The notes: generated by a model not told the origin, from the letters alone. DNA of 64,000 bases from Chitinibacter sp046530675 (GCF_046530675.1 NZ_CP172558.1:930001-994000), one strand, 5' to 3'. Numbered from the stretch's first letter, positions 42,446-51,327 are shown. Made by a program: numbers and translations.

Positions 42446-42760
42446 TTATTGCGCCAATACCCAGCGGATAATGATGCGCAAATCCTTGTCGTTAATTTGC
42501 TGGGCAGGCATCGGAATAGCGCCCCATTTGCCGCCGGGCAAGCCTTTGCGGACTTCGCTCATCAACATCGCTTCGGCGTCTTTCTGCCCTTTGTAGCGTT
42601 TTGCGACGTCTTTATACGCGGGGCCGACAATTTTCTGGTCAACCGAATGACAGCCCAGACAGTTGTATTTGGCAGCGACATCTTTGCCGTCGACCGAAGC
42701 AAAAACCGTACTGCTCGCCAGCAGCGCCATCAGCAAAAAAGTGTTGTACATAATCATCAT
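42446..42760 (-). CDS. class I c-type cytochrome
   Basis: About 104 residues with a signal peptide (to FASV, about 25), the haem site CLGCH (about 38) and the Met ligand in GAIPMPAQQ (about 85). It is a soluble periplasmic electron carrier of the c-551/c-552 type. Two adjacent ATGs (42760 and 42757) and one at 42751 are possible starts. 42320-42445 shows no gene. Confidence 0.9.
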   Translation of the reverse strand: MMIMYNTFLLMALLASSTVFASVDGKDVAAKYNCLGCHSVDQKIVGPAYKDVAKRYKGQKDAEAMLMSEVRKGLPGGKWGAIPMPAQQINDKDLRIIIRWVLAQ

Positions 42761-42881
42761 CTCGTCGGTATTTTGTGTCTCTATTCTACTCCGCTTCACG
42801 GCAGATGAGCGGGCAAGTCAAGTCGACAGCGCTGCTGTGCTACACTCGCCCGATCAGGCAATCTAAGTTGGGTGCGACAGA

Positions 42882-43784
42882 ATGGATCGGGGGCAACGTT
42901 TTATGGCAGCAGCGATCAGCTTCTCGCTGATTGTGCATGCCTTTCCCATATTCGGTATCAAATTTGTTTTGCCCGATCCCCGGCAATTCATGTCCAAAGA
43001 CCCGCTTGATATCGTGCTGGTCAACCAGAAAACGTCAACACGCCCGCAAAACGCCGAAGTGCAGGCTCAGGCGGATCTCGATGGCGGCGGTAATACCGAT
43101 GCACTTGGTCATCGCGTCAAATCACCACTCCCGGCCAAATCAAAAGAATCCGAACCCGAGCTGGAACAAAACGAGTCACAACTCAAAAAACTGGAAGAAC
43201 AAAGTGCCCAGTTGATGACGCGCCTCAAATCCCCACACCGTCAGGCACAAAACACCAAAAACAAACCAGATCATCCCGACGCGCCGTCGCTGGATCTGGA
43301 AGACATGAAGGAACAACTGCGCAAAGAGCAGGAAATGGCCGCGCTGGCCGCGCAAATTGCCAAACAGAATCACGATTACCAAAGCCGCCCGCGCAAAGCC
43401 TTTGTCGGTGCGCGCGCCAAACAAACCAGCGCAGCGATGTATTACGATACTTTCCGCCGCAGAATTGAAGACATTGGCGAAAAAATATATCCGGTCGATG
43501 AGCTGGGTCGCAAACTGTACGGCAGCCTGATCATCAGTATCGCGATTGATTACGATGGCCGCCTGATCGAAGATCTCACCAAAATTGAAAAATCCTCCGG
43601 CAACGCAATGCTCGACGCGCATGCCTTGCGGATTATTAAAATCGCAGCGCCATTCTCCCGCCTGCCTGCCGATTTGCAGGAAACGGACGCCAATGGCAAC
43701 CCAACCGGCAAACCCGCGCAATACTTGGTCATTACCAATCGCTGGTCTTTCGAGAAGGCGGGTTCAGAGCTGACCGCCCAATAA
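42882..43784 (+). CDS. TonB-like energy transducer protein
   Basis: The 300-residue product has an N-terminal membrane anchor (about 8-30), a long charged periplasmic linker with coiled-coil character (about 80-170) and a C-terminal TonB-type domain (about 195-290: GRKLYGSLIISIAIDYDGRL, LDAHALRIIKIAAPFSRLP). It lacks the usual Pro-rich spacer. No ExbB/ExbD is beside it. The stop overlaps the start of the next gene (TAATG). Confidence 0.8.
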   Translation: MDRGQRFMAAAISFSLIVHAFPIFGIKFVLPDPRQFMSKDPLDIVLVNQKTSTRPQNAEVQAQADLDGGGNTDALGHRVKSPLPAKSKESEPELEQNESQLKKLEEQSAQLMTRLKSPHRQAQNTKNKPDHPDAPSLDLEDMKEQLRKEQEMAALAAQIAKQNHDYQSRPRKAFVGARAKQTSAAMYYDTFRRRIEDIGEKIYPVDELGRKLYGSLIISIAIDYDGRLIEDLTKIEKSSGNAMLDAHALRIIKIAAPFSRLPADLQETDANGNPTGKPAQYLVITNRWSFEKAGSELTAQ

Positions 43785-44428
43785 TGCGCATCCTTGGCAT
43801 ATTGAGCTTGATGCTTGTGAGTTGTCTGGTTGTGAGCGTACAAGCAAGTCCGGTTGCTTCTGAGGCTGCCAGTGCCGCATCTGCGGTTGCGATAACAAGG
43901 CTTGTCACGACGGCGAATCGTGTTGAAAATAACTTACCTAATGAACTGAATGCTCAGTTTCGAAAGCAGCAAGAAATTGCCAGTCTGGCGGCTCAGATTA
44001 CCAAGCAGAATCATATTTATGAAGCGAGGCCGCGAAAAACTTTTGCCGCAGCTTCTGGTGTACAAGCTAGCGTTGTTGATTACGTCGATGCTTGGTCGCG
44101 AAAATTGGAGCAGAAGGTTAGAAATAAACGCCCGGTTGATGCCAGTGGAAACTCTATTTATGGGCAACTTCGCGTAGAAGTGGAGATATGGGGAGATGGT
44201 TCATTGACCAATGCAAGGTTAATCGAAGCATCTAGCATTCGAGAGCTTAACTTGTTTGCTTTGGAGCTTCTAAAAAACGCAGCTCCTTTTGCCCGTCTCC
44301 CAAATGATATGGTTAATTATGCAGGCAACCGCTCTCAAGTCTTGGTGATTTCGAGGAAATTTATTTTTTCTACCCAAGTAAAACATGCAGACTTTCCTGA
44401 AACGACAAATTTAAGTGTGGTGCCATAA
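43784..44428 (+). CDS. TonB C-terminal-like periplasmic paralog
   Basis: The 214-residue product is a diverged relative of the preceding gene: both share EQ(E)-x-A-x-LAAQI-x-KQNH followed by SRPRKAF / ARPRKTF, and the C-terminal GQLRVEVEIWGDGSL and LNAAPFARLP-like pattern. It has a signal peptide instead of the anchor and is more AT-rich than its neighbours. Its first six residues, MRILGI, and the 17 bases coding for them match the start of ruvC (44431) with one change, so it may have been fused to a copied ruvC start. It ends 2 bases before ruvC. Confidence 0.75.
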   Translation: MRILGILSLMLVSCLVVSVQASPVASEAASAASAVAITRLVTTANRVENNLPNELNAQFRKQQEIASLAAQITKQNHIYEARPRKTFAAASGVQASVVDYVDAWSRKLEQKVRNKRPVDASGNSIYGQLRVEVEIWGDGSLTNARLIEASSIRELNLFALELLKNAAPFARLPNDMVNYAGNRSQVLVISRKFIFSTQVKHADFPETTNLSVVP

Positions 44429-44430
44429 TA

Positions 44431-44952
44431 ATGCGCATCCTCGGCATTGACCCCGGCTCGCGAACGACCGGTTTTGGCGTCATCGACGTCGTCGGGCAAA
44501 ACCGCGTTTATGTCGCTTCAGGCTGCATCAAGACGCAAGGCGGCCCTTTGCCTGAACGGATCAAAATCATCCTCGACGGCATCGCGCAAATCGTCGCGAC
44601 TTATCAGCCGAATGAATCAGCGATCGAACAGGTCTTCGTCAATGTGAATCCGGCGGCGACGCTGATGCTCGGCCAAGCGCGCGGCGCGGCGGTCGCTGCG
44701 CTAGTGCTCGCCGGACTGCCGGTATCGGACTACACCGCGCTGCAAGTCAAGCAAGCCGTCGTCGGCAATGGTCATGCGGATAAGGAACAAGTCGGGCTGA
44801 TGGTGCAGCGCCATTTGCGCCTGTCGGGCGTGCCGCAAGCCGACGCCGCCGACGCGCTCGGCGTCGCGCTGACGCACGCCCAGCATCAGGGCGGCGCAGC
44901 CAAGCAGCTCGCTGCGTACCGGATGTCGATAAAGCGCGGGCGAATGGCCTAG
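44431..44952 (+). CDS. ruvC: crossover junction endodeoxyribonuclease RuvC
   Basis: RuvC resolves Holliday junctions made by RuvAB. The 173-residue product has MRILGIDPGSRTTGFG (catalytic Asp7), ESAIEQVFVN (Glu near 66) and the C-terminal acidic pair DAADALGVALTHA. ruvA and ruvB follow, each a little separated. The stop TAG directly abuts repeat R11. Confidence 0.97.
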   Translation: MRILGIDPGSRTTGFGVIDVVGQNRVYVASGCIKTQGGPLPERIKIILDGIAQIVATYQPNESAIEQVFVNVNPAATLMLGQARGAAVAALVLAGLPVSDYTALQVKQAVVGNGHADKEQVGLMVQRHLRLSGVPQADAADALGVALTHAQHQGGAAKQLAAYRMSIKRGRMA

Positions 44953-45011
44953 GGGTATATGTTTGTAACTAAATCCAGTGTTGGCTTTGGCGTGCATACA
45001 TAGCCAAGTAT
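44953..45011 (+). repeat. fixed-spacing element, copy R11
   Basis: GGGTAT at 44953, ATAC at 44996, GTAT at 45008 (43 and 12). It starts on the base after the ruvC stop codon, in the same sense, between ruvC and the ruvA promoter. Confidence 0.85.
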
Positions 45012-45062
45012 TTAGTCATTCCACAGTTCTTGCGCTAATTACGCCGTCGCGCGCAGACGATT

Positions 45063-45092
45063 TTGATTTTCGCTCTGCAAAGCCGTTATACT
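45063..45092 (+). promoter_or_regulatory. probable sigma-70 promoter of ruvA
   Basis: TTGATT (45063-45068) and TATACT (45087-45092) with an 18-base spacer, about 41 bases before the ruvA start. It would let ruvAB be expressed apart from ruvC. Confidence 0.5.
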
Positions 45093-45132
45093 GTACGTTC
45101 GTTCACTTTGGCGCTAGACGCAGAGCTGCATC

Positions 45133-45726
45133 ATGATTGGTCGTCTCACTGGCAAACTGCTGGAAAAGCAACCCCCGCAAATCCTGCTCGACGTTGGCGG
45201 CGTCGGTTATGAAGTCGACGTGCCGATGAGCACTTTTTACGTCTTGCCGCATCTGGGCGAAGCAACGACGCTGTTTACGCATCTGGTCGTCCGCGAAGAT
45301 GCACAGCTTTTATACGGCTTTGCGACGCGTGAAGAGCGTAATAGCTTTCGCACGCTGATCAAGGTATCGGGCATTGGTGCCAAAATCGCGCTCGCGGTCT
45401 TGTCGGGAATGACGGCTGACGAGCTGGCGCTGGCGGTGGCGTCCGAAGACATCAAACGCCTCTCCGCCGTGCCCGGCATCGGCAAAAAAACCGCCGAGCG
45501 TCTGGTGCTCGAATTGCGCGGCAAGCTCGCAACCGGCGGGCTGGTTTCAATGCCGGGCGAATTGCCGCTAGCTACCACGCCGGACGACCGCAGTGATATT
45601 CTGAATGCCTTGCTGGCGCTGGGTTATAACGAGCGCGAAGCCAATCTGGCGATGAAAACACTGCCAGCCGATACGTCGGTCAGCGATGGCATCCGGATGG
45701 CGCTCAAGGCGCTGGCGAAAGGCTAA
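45133..45726 (+). CDS. ruvA: Holliday junction DNA helicase subunit RuvA
   Basis: RuvA binds the four-way junction and loads RuvB. The 197-residue product begins MIGRLTGKLLEKQPPQILLD, has the two helix-hairpin-helix motifs (VSGIGAKIALAVLSG and VPGIGKKTAERLVLEL) and the C-terminal RuvB-binding domain after a flexible linker (about 140-150). Confidence 0.98.
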   Translation: MIGRLTGKLLEKQPPQILLDVGGVGYEVDVPMSTFYVLPHLGEATTLFTHLVVREDAQLLYGFATREERNSFRTLIKVSGIGAKIALAVLSGMTADELALAVASEDIKRLSAVPGIGKKTAERLVLELRGKLATGGLVSMPGELPLATTPDDRSDILNALLALGYNEREANLAMKTLPADTSVSDGIRMALKALAKG

Positions 45727-45749
45727 ACGCCACGCTATTTTGTGTTGAT

Positions 45750-45858
45750 GCAAACTTCCCCCTTTGCAAAAGGGGGATTGAGGGGGATTTGGCGGTGTTT
45801 GATGAATGTATGGACGCAAAAATCCCCCCTAACCCCCCTTCAATGAAGGGGGGATTCT
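45750..45858. repeat. large inverted repeat between ruvA and ruvB
   Basis: CCCCCTTTGCAAAAGGGGGA and GATTGAGGGGGATTT on the left face AAATCCCCCCTAACCCCCCT and GAAGGGGGGATT on the right. It could fold into a long hairpin with internal hairpins. Such CCCCCT/AGGGGG repeats are common in proteobacterial intergenic DNA. It might attenuate ruvB relative to ruvA. Confidence 0.7.
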
Positions 45859-45871
45859 AGGTGTCTAATAA

Positions 45872-46915
45872 ATGATCGAAACCGATTCGCTATTTTCCGC
45901 CCCGCCGCCTGAGCGTCTGATCACGGCGCAAAAGCTCTCCAGTAATGAAGAGCAGCTCGAGCGTGCGCTGCGGCCGAAATTGCTCGACGAATACGTCGGG
46001 CAGATGAAGGCGCGGGCTCAGCTGGAGATTTTTATCGAGGCGGCCAAAAAGCGCGGCGAAGCGCTCGATCATGTGCTGCTGTTTGGTCCGCCGGGTCTCG
46101 GTAAAACGACACTGGCGCATATTATCGCGCGCGAATTGGGCGTCAATTTGCGTCAGACTTCGGGGCCGGTGCTTGAACGCGCTGGCGATCTGGCGGCGCT
46201 GCTGACCAATCTTGAGCCACACGATGTGCTGTTTATCGACGAAATTCATAGGCTTAGCCCGGTCGTTGAGGAAATTCTGTATCCGGCGCTGGAAGACTTC
46301 CAGCTCGACATCATGATTGGTGAAGGCCCGGCGGCGCGCTCGGTCAAACTCGATCTGCCGCCGTTTACGCTGGTCGGCGCGACGACTCGGGCGGGGATGT
46401 TGACCAATCCATTGCGCGACCGTTTCGGGATTGTGGCGCGGCTCGAGTTTTATACGCCGGAGGAATTGACGCGCATTGTGAGCCGCTCGGCTGGCTTGTT
46501 GAATGTCGAAATGGCCGACGATGGCGCATTTGAAATTGCCCGCCGCTCACGCGGTACGCCGCGAATTGCCAATCGCCTGCTGCGCCGTGTTCGTGATTTT
46601 GCCGAGGTCAAACACGACGGTATTGTCACGCGTGAAGTCGCCGACGCGGCCTTGCAAATGCTCGACGTTGATCATGCGGGGCTGGATGTGATGGATAGAA
46701 AACTGCTGCTGGCGATTCTGGAGAAATTTAACGGCGGCCCGGTCGGGCTGGACAATGTTGGCGCGGCGATTGGTGAATCGACCGATACGATTGAAGAAGT
46801 GGTCGAGCCATATTTGATTCAGCAAGGCCTGATGCAGCGCACACCGCGCGGCCGGATGGCGACGTTGGGGGCTTATGCGCATTTTGGCCTAAACGCGCCT
46901 AAGAGTGAACTTTAA
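45872..46915 (+). CDS. ruvB: Holliday junction DNA helicase RuvB
   Basis: The AAA+ motor for branch migration, 347 residues: LLFGPPGLGKTTLAHIIARE (Walker A), DVLFIDEIHRLSP (Walker B), GATTRAGMLTNPLRDRFG (sensor 1 and arginine finger region), and the C-terminal winged helix with RTPRGRMATLGAYAHFG. It is separated from ruvA by the inverted repeat. Confidence 0.98.
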   Translation: MIETDSLFSAPPPERLITAQKLSSNEEQLERALRPKLLDEYVGQMKARAQLEIFIEAAKKRGEALDHVLLFGPPGLGKTTLAHIIARELGVNLRQTSGPVLERAGDLAALLTNLEPHDVLFIDEIHRLSPVVEEILYPALEDFQLDIMIGEGPAARSVKLDLPPFTLVGATTRAGMLTNPLRDRFGIVARLEFYTPEELTRIVSRSAGLLNVEMADDGAFEIARRSRGTPRIANRLLRRVRDFAEVKHDGIVTREVADAALQMLDVDHAGLDVMDRKLLLAILEKFNGGPVGLDNVGAAIGESTDTIEEVVEPYLIQQGLMQRTPRGRMATLGAYAHFGLNAPKSEL

Positions 46916-46920
46916 AAATG

Positions 46921-47060
46921 CTGCGCCTCCCGTGATAACGCCTCGGGCGGTGCTCGGAATCCTCATGTACTTGATGTACATTCCGGTTCCTGTGCTCCGG
47001 CCTCGCCGTTCCGTCTGCACCCGAAGTGGTGTGACGAGGGCTCGCTATTTTAAATATCAC
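46921..47060. repeat. intergenic palindromic repeat (GTAC-TTGAT-GTAC core)
   Basis: A GC-rich stretch with GGAATCCTCATGTAC and GTACATTCCGGTTCC around TTGAT, flanked by GCGCCTCCCGTGATAACG and GTTCCGTCTGCACC. It does not code for anything credible. It looks like a known type of dispersed betaproteobacterial repeat, but only one copy is in this window. Confidence 0.55.
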
Positions 47061-47107
47061 TCTAAAACCGATGAATGATGGGTAATTTCATACAAAATCA
47101 CTAGCAA

Positions 47108-47130
47108 ATGCCCCAAACGGGGCATTTTTT
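47108..47130 (+). terminator. rho-independent terminator before tolQ
   Basis: ATGCCCC-AAAC-GGGGCAT followed by TTTTT; it isolates ruvB from the tol operon. Confidence 0.9.
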
Positions 47131-47199
47131 ATGCACAATACGTAAACTTTTCCCTGCCGCAGTATTCCTACTGTGAGCCTTATTTTTGGAGTAATTGCC

Positions 47200-47880
47200 G
47201 TGGATGTCAGCGCTGGCGTACAGGATATGTCCTTTCTTAGCATGGTGATGCAGGCTAGCTTGGTCGTGCAAATGGTGATGGTGATTTTGATGGCGCTGTC
47301 GTTTATGTCGTGGTGGCATATTTTCAGCAAGCATTTCACGCTGGCCAATGCCAAAAAACACACCGAAGAATTCGAAGACCGTTTCTGGAGTGGCTCAGAT
47401 TTAAACGGCCTGTACGAGCACGTCAAACGCACTCGTAGCGTCGGGATGGAGAAAATTTTCGAAGCCGGCTTTGGCGAGTTTTTGAAATTGCGTCAAAAGC
47501 ATGGCATGGAGCTCTCCGACGTGATGGAAGGCACGCGTCGTGCAATGCGCGCGTCATGCCAGCGCGAGCTCGATTTCCTCGACAAGCACAATGCCTTTCT
47601 GGCCTCGGTCGGTTCGGTCAGCCCCTACATCGGTCTGTTTGGCACCGTCTGGGGCATTATGTATGCGTTCAAAGGGCTCGGTAATGTCGGCCAGGCGACG
47701 CTGGCAACGGTAGCACCGCATATTGCCGAAGCACTGGTGGCAACGGCAATTGGTCTGTTTGCCGCGATCCCGGCCGTTGTCGCGTATAACCGCTTTGCTT
47801 ATGACGTTGATCGACTCGCGAACCGCTTTGATACTTTCATCGAAGAGTTCTCCAATGTTTTGCAGCGCCAAGTGCGTTAA
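47200..47880 (+). CDS. tolQ: TolQ, proton-motive-force subunit of Tol-Pal
   Basis: TolQ with TolR uses the proton gradient to drive TolA. About 226 residues with three helices (about 15-37, 130-155, 165-190) and the MotA/ExbB signature VGSVSPYIGLFGTVWGIMYA and TAIGLFAAIPAVVAYNRFA. The GTG at 47200 is chosen as start because GGAG lies 7 bases before it; a GTG at 47173 gives a longer, less likely form. Confidence 0.95.
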   Translation: MDVSAGVQDMSFLSMVMQASLVVQMVMVILMALSFMSWWHIFSKHFTLANAKKHTEEFEDRFWSGSDLNGLYEHVKRTRSVGMEKIFEAGFGEFLKLRQKHGMELSDVMEGTRRAMRASCQRELDFLDKHNAFLASVGSVSPYIGLFGTVWGIMYAFKGLGNVGQATLATVAPHIAEALVATAIGLFAAIPAVVAYNRFAYDVDRLANRFDTFIEEFSNVLQRQVR

Positions 47881-48041
47881 CTGGATGTAGAACGCGCGTC
47901 ATCTACCGTCATCAAGCACCGAGCAAAGTCCGGCGCAAACGGAAAAAAGAACAACACAATGACTTATATTTTTTCATACATTTTCCCCTGCCATGCAGGG
48001 GAAAACGGGACGCAGGCAGCATTGCCTGCTAGGGCGGCAAT

Positions 48042-48458
48042 ATGAATCATCGTCGAGCCCGTCGCGCCAAAAGCGAAATCAATGTCGTTCCGTATATCGA
48101 CGTGATGCTGGTACTGCTGGTGATTTTCATGGTTGCCGCGCCAATGATGCAGCCATCGGTGATCAATCTGCCCAGCGTCGGTAAATCCAATATTGAAGTC
48201 GCCGCCAAACCACTGACGGTTGAAATTTCAGCCGAAGGTGCTTTGGGTTTAATCGATGCGCAAGGCTCTGCGGCCGAACCGCAAGCCGACGTTGCGACGC
48301 TGGTCGCGGCGATCAAAGCCAAAATGGGCAGCGAAACCGAGCGTCCGGTCATCATTTCCGCGGACAAGAACGTCAAATACGAAGTCGTTGTGCAAACGAT
48401 GGATGGCTTGAAAAATGCCAATATCGCCCGCGTCGGCCTGATGGTGCAGCCTAAATAA
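48042..48458 (+). CDS. tolR: TolR
   Basis: The 138-residue single-helix protein (about 18-38) has the proton-path Asp in VPYIDVMLVLLVIFMVAAP and the C-terminal periplasmic domain of the ExbD/TolR fold. Its stop overlaps the tolA start (TAATG). The 161-base gap after tolQ holds no gene. Confidence 0.96.
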   Translation: MNHRRARRAKSEINVVPYIDVMLVLLVIFMVAAPMMQPSVINLPSVGKSNIEVAAKPLTVEISAEGALGLIDAQGSAAEPQADVATLVAAIKAKMGSETERPVIISADKNVKYEVVVQTMDGLKNANIARVGLMVQPK

Positions 48459-49315
48459 TGAATCCGCAGCACAACCCTGCCCACGAAGAAAAACGCGGCC
48501 TGTCGTTTGTGATGGCCGTGTTGATGCACGTAATTTTGGCGGGATTTTTACTGTTTTCGGTGCAATGGAAAACACAAAATCCCGAGCCTGTCGTCGTTGA
48601 ATTATGGGGTGGTTCGCCGCCTGCGGCCGAAGCACCATCGCAGCCCGTGACGCCACCAAAGATCGCACCACCTGAGCCGGAAGTCGTTCCGGAGAAAGTC
48701 GATATTGCCACCGAAAAAGTGAAGCAAACGCCGAAACCGACGGCCAGCCCGACCGCAACGCCCAAAGTCACACCCAAGCCGACGCCAACGCCAAAAGCGA
48801 CGCCGAAGGCAACGGCTTTAGCGGAAAACAAGGCCACGGCAACACCGAAAGCCAAACCGACCAAAGCGCCGAAAAAGAGCGAGCTGGAAGATTTGCTGTC
48901 TCTCGACAATACCGTGTCATCCAACACCCAAGCGGAAACCAAGCCCGTCAAAGGCGGTAAACCCGGTGGCACCGGAACCAATCCGAATGCCGTCGGCAAT
49001 AGTGGTTCAGGCAAAGGCACTGGGGCGAATGCAGCCGGACTGGAGAGCTATAAAGGGCGTCTGATCCAGCAAATCAAATCACGAACGGTCTATACTCGTG
49101 GCGGGCATCCGACCGCCGAATTCCGCGTGGTTGTGCTGCCGGATGGCAGCATTCTGGAAGATCAGTTGCAGCAAACCAGCGCCAGCGGCGACCCGGCTTA
49201 TGCCGAGGCGACCAAACGCGCAATTCTCGGCATGGGCAGTTTCCCGCCCTTGCCGGATGGACAAACCTTTAGCGGGCCATTGCGGGTCTGGAATATCAAA
49301 TTCCGTCTGGAATAA
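48458..49315 (+). CDS. tolA: TolA
   Basis: TolA spans from the inner membrane to the outer-membrane lipoprotein Pal. The 285-residue product has one N-terminal helix (about 13-33), a middle region rich in Pro, Lys, Thr and Ala (PKPTASPTATPKVTPKPTPT type repeats, about 85-150) and a C-terminal domain (about 190-285: YKGRLIQQIKSRTVYTRGG). The middle is shorter and more Pro/Thr than the long helical domain of E. coli TolA. Confidence 0.92.
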   Translation: MNPQHNPAHEEKRGLSFVMAVLMHVILAGFLLFSVQWKTQNPEPVVVELWGGSPPAAEAPSQPVTPPKIAPPEPEVVPEKVDIATEKVKQTPKPTASPTATPKVTPKPTPTPKATPKATALAENKATATPKAKPTKAPKKSELEDLLSLDNTVSSNTQAETKPVKGGKPGGTGTNPNAVGNSGSGKGTGANAAGLESYKGRLIQQIKSRTVYTRGGHPTAEFRVVVLPDGSILEDQLQQTSASGDPAYAEATKRAILGMGSFPPLPDGQTFSGPLRVWNIKFRLE

Positions 49316-49330
49316 CTGGATAAAAGAGCA

Positions 49331-50611
49331 ATGAAAAGACTCAAACAATTTATTCGCGGCTTTGTCGCTGCAACGCTATTGATGGGCAGTGCCGCGCACG
49401 CCGATATGACGATTGAAGTGGTCGGCGTCGGCAGCCAGCAATATCCGATTGCGATTCTGCCGTTCCAGAATGAAACCACCCAGTCTCAGCCCGTTACGCC
49501 GGTCGTGAATACCGATCTGAGCAATAGCGGGCTGTTTAAAACGATTCCGGTGACGGGTGATCTTTCGCTGATGGCTTATCACCCGAGTGAAATCAACTAC
49601 CCGGCCTTGCAAGCCAAAGGCGCGCAGACCGCCTTGATCGGACAAATGACCGCCGAAGGCGGGCAAGTTGTCGTGCGCTTCTGGCTGATTGATCTGGCAA
49701 CCAAGCAGGAGTTGATTGCTTTTGAAAAGCGCGGCAACCCCGCGCATGCCCGCCGCATTGCACACCAGATTGCCGACATGATTTATGCCAAGCTCACCGG
49801 CAAAAGCGGCGTTTTCGCTTCACGGATTGCCTATGTACTCAAAGCCGCCGGGCGTTTCCAGCTGCAGGTCGCTGACGCCGATGGCTACGGTGCGCAGACC
49901 GTACTGGCATCCCGCCAGCCGATTATGTCGCCCAAATGGTCACCCGATGGCGGCAAGCTCGCTTATGTTTCATTCGAGAAAGAAAAGCCGATTGTTTATG
50001 TTCACGAATTGGCGACCGGTAAACGCTGGCAGGCCGCCAATTTCAAAGGCAGCAACTCGGCGCCAGCCTGGTCGCCCGATGGTAAACAACTGGCGGTCGT
50101 GTTGAGTAAAGACCTTGGCAGCCAAATTTATATTGTCAACGTCGACGGCAGCAATCCGCGCCGGGTCACCACAACGGGTGAAATCAATACGGAACCTTCT
50201 TTCACCGCCGATGGTCGTAATTTGATCTTTACTTCGGATCGGGGCGGCAGCCCGCAGATTTACCGTATTTCGGTCAATGGTGGCGATGCAGTACGGCTGA
50301 CCAATTCAGGCTCGTATAACGCCAGCGGTAAAATTTCCCCCGATGGCCGGAGCATGACCTACATTACCCGTACCAGCGGTTATCGCGTTGCGATCATGGA
50401 TCTGGCAACCCGGCAGAGCATGACGCTGACCGACACCAATATGGATGATTCACCCTCGTTTGCCCCCAATAGCCAGATGATTCTGTACGAAACCGACGTC
50501 GGCCGTCGCGGAACACTGGCGGTTGTATCGGCCGATGGCCGCGTCAAACAGCGGCTGAAAGCGCAGGGCGGCGAAGTGCGTCAGCCCGCCTGGGGTCCGA
50601 TGTTGCGATAA
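49331..50611 (+). CDS. tolB: TolB periplasmic beta-propeller
   Basis: The 426-residue product has a signal peptide (to AHA, about 24), an N-terminal alpha/beta domain (about 25-160), and a six-bladed propeller with repeated SPDGKLA-type blades (PKWSPDGGKLAYVSFEKEKP, PAWSPDGKQLAVVLSKDLGS, GKISPDGRSMTYI). It binds Pal and links to TolA. Confidence 0.97.
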   Translation: MKRLKQFIRGFVAATLLMGSAAHADMTIEVVGVGSQQYPIAILPFQNETTQSQPVTPVVNTDLSNSGLFKTIPVTGDLSLMAYHPSEINYPALQAKGAQTALIGQMTAEGGQVVVRFWLIDLATKQELIAFEKRGNPAHARRIAHQIADMIYAKLTGKSGVFASRIAYVLKAAGRFQLQVADADGYGAQTVLASRQPIMSPKWSPDGGKLAYVSFEKEKPIVYVHELATGKRWQAANFKGSNSAPAWSPDGKQLAVVLSKDLGSQIYIVNVDGSNPRRVTTTGEINTEPSFTADGRNLIFTSDRGGSPQIYRISVNGGDAVRLTNSGSYNASGKISPDGRSMTYITRTSGYRVAIMDLATRQSMTLTDTNMDDSPSFAPNSQMILYETDVGRRGTLAVVSADGRVKQRLKAQGGEVRQPAWGPMLR

Positions 50612-50692
50612 ATAGCCCTACATTGTGTAGGTGCGACCCGATGTTTACACAGCGATTTGGGTTTTGAATATTTTTTAACTTGGAGAGTAAAC

Positions 50693-51235
50693 ATGAAGAA
50701 AATTGCCTTGAGTGTCTTGATGACCGCCCTGCTGGCTGCCTGCGCCAGCACACCAGCACCTGTTGTTGACCCCAATGCAGCGGGTAAAAATGGCGCCAAT
50801 AATGGCAGCGGCACCGACATTAAAACTGTTGATACGACCGGCACCAGCGGTTCCAAACTGGATCCACGCCTGACCGATCCGAACAATACCCTGTCGCAGC
50901 GTCGCGTGTATTTTGACTACGACTCGTTCACCGTAAAAAGCGATTACGACGCGATGGTGCAGGCTCATGGCAAATTTCTGGTGCAAAACCGCGATTACAA
51001 AATCATCCTGCAGGGCAATACCGATAACCGTGGTACAGCCGAATACAATCTGGCACTCGGTCAGAAACGCGCTGAAGCCGTTGCCAAATTGCTGCTGGCA
51101 CTCGGTGTAAACGAAGCGCAAATCGAAGCGGTCAGCTTTGGCGAAGAGCGTCCGCTGGAAAATGGCGATACCGACGAAGCGTGGGAACGCAACCGTCGCG
51201 CCGATATCGTTTATAACGGCGAACAGAGCAAATAA
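50693..51235 (+). CDS. pal: peptidoglycan-associated lipoprotein Pal
   Basis: The 180-residue product has a lipoprotein signal (MKKIALSVLMTALLAAC, Cys 17), a flexible linker, and the OmpA-like peptidoglycan-binding domain (about 75-178: VYFDYDSFTVKSDYDAMVQ, GNTDNRGTAEYNLALGQKRA, ERNRRADIVY). TGGAG lies 7 bases before the ATG; the frame upstream to 50657 is not used. Confidence 0.97.
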   Translation: MKKIALSVLMTALLAACASTPAPVVDPNAAGKNGANNGSGTDIKTVDTTGTSGSKLDPRLTDPNNTLSQRRVYFDYDSFTVKSDYDAMVQAHGKFLVQNRDYKIILQGNTDNRGTAEYNLALGQKRAEAVAKLLLALGVNEAQIEAVSFGEERPLENGDTDEAWERNRRADIVYNGEQSK

Positions 51236-51257
51236 GTACGACCTGCTATCCAGACCG

Positions 51258-51317
51258 ATACGGTCTGGATGTATGTTCATCAACCCTCGCCCAGGCGAGG
51301 GTTATGTCTATATACCC
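51258..51317 (-). repeat. fixed-spacing element, copy R12, with internal hairpin
   Basis: On the minus strand GGGTAT starts at 51317, ATAC at 51274 and GTAT at 51261 (43 and 13). Inside is CCCTCGCC-CA-GGCGAGGG (51284-51301), an 8-base stem that may act as a processing or attenuation site between pal and cpoB. Confidence 0.75.
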
Positions 51318-51327
51318 CGGGGTAATC

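Noticed and set aside
51283..51301. Intrinsic terminator between pal and cpoB
   Set aside because: The stem has no T run after it; kept only as a possible processing hairpin within R12.
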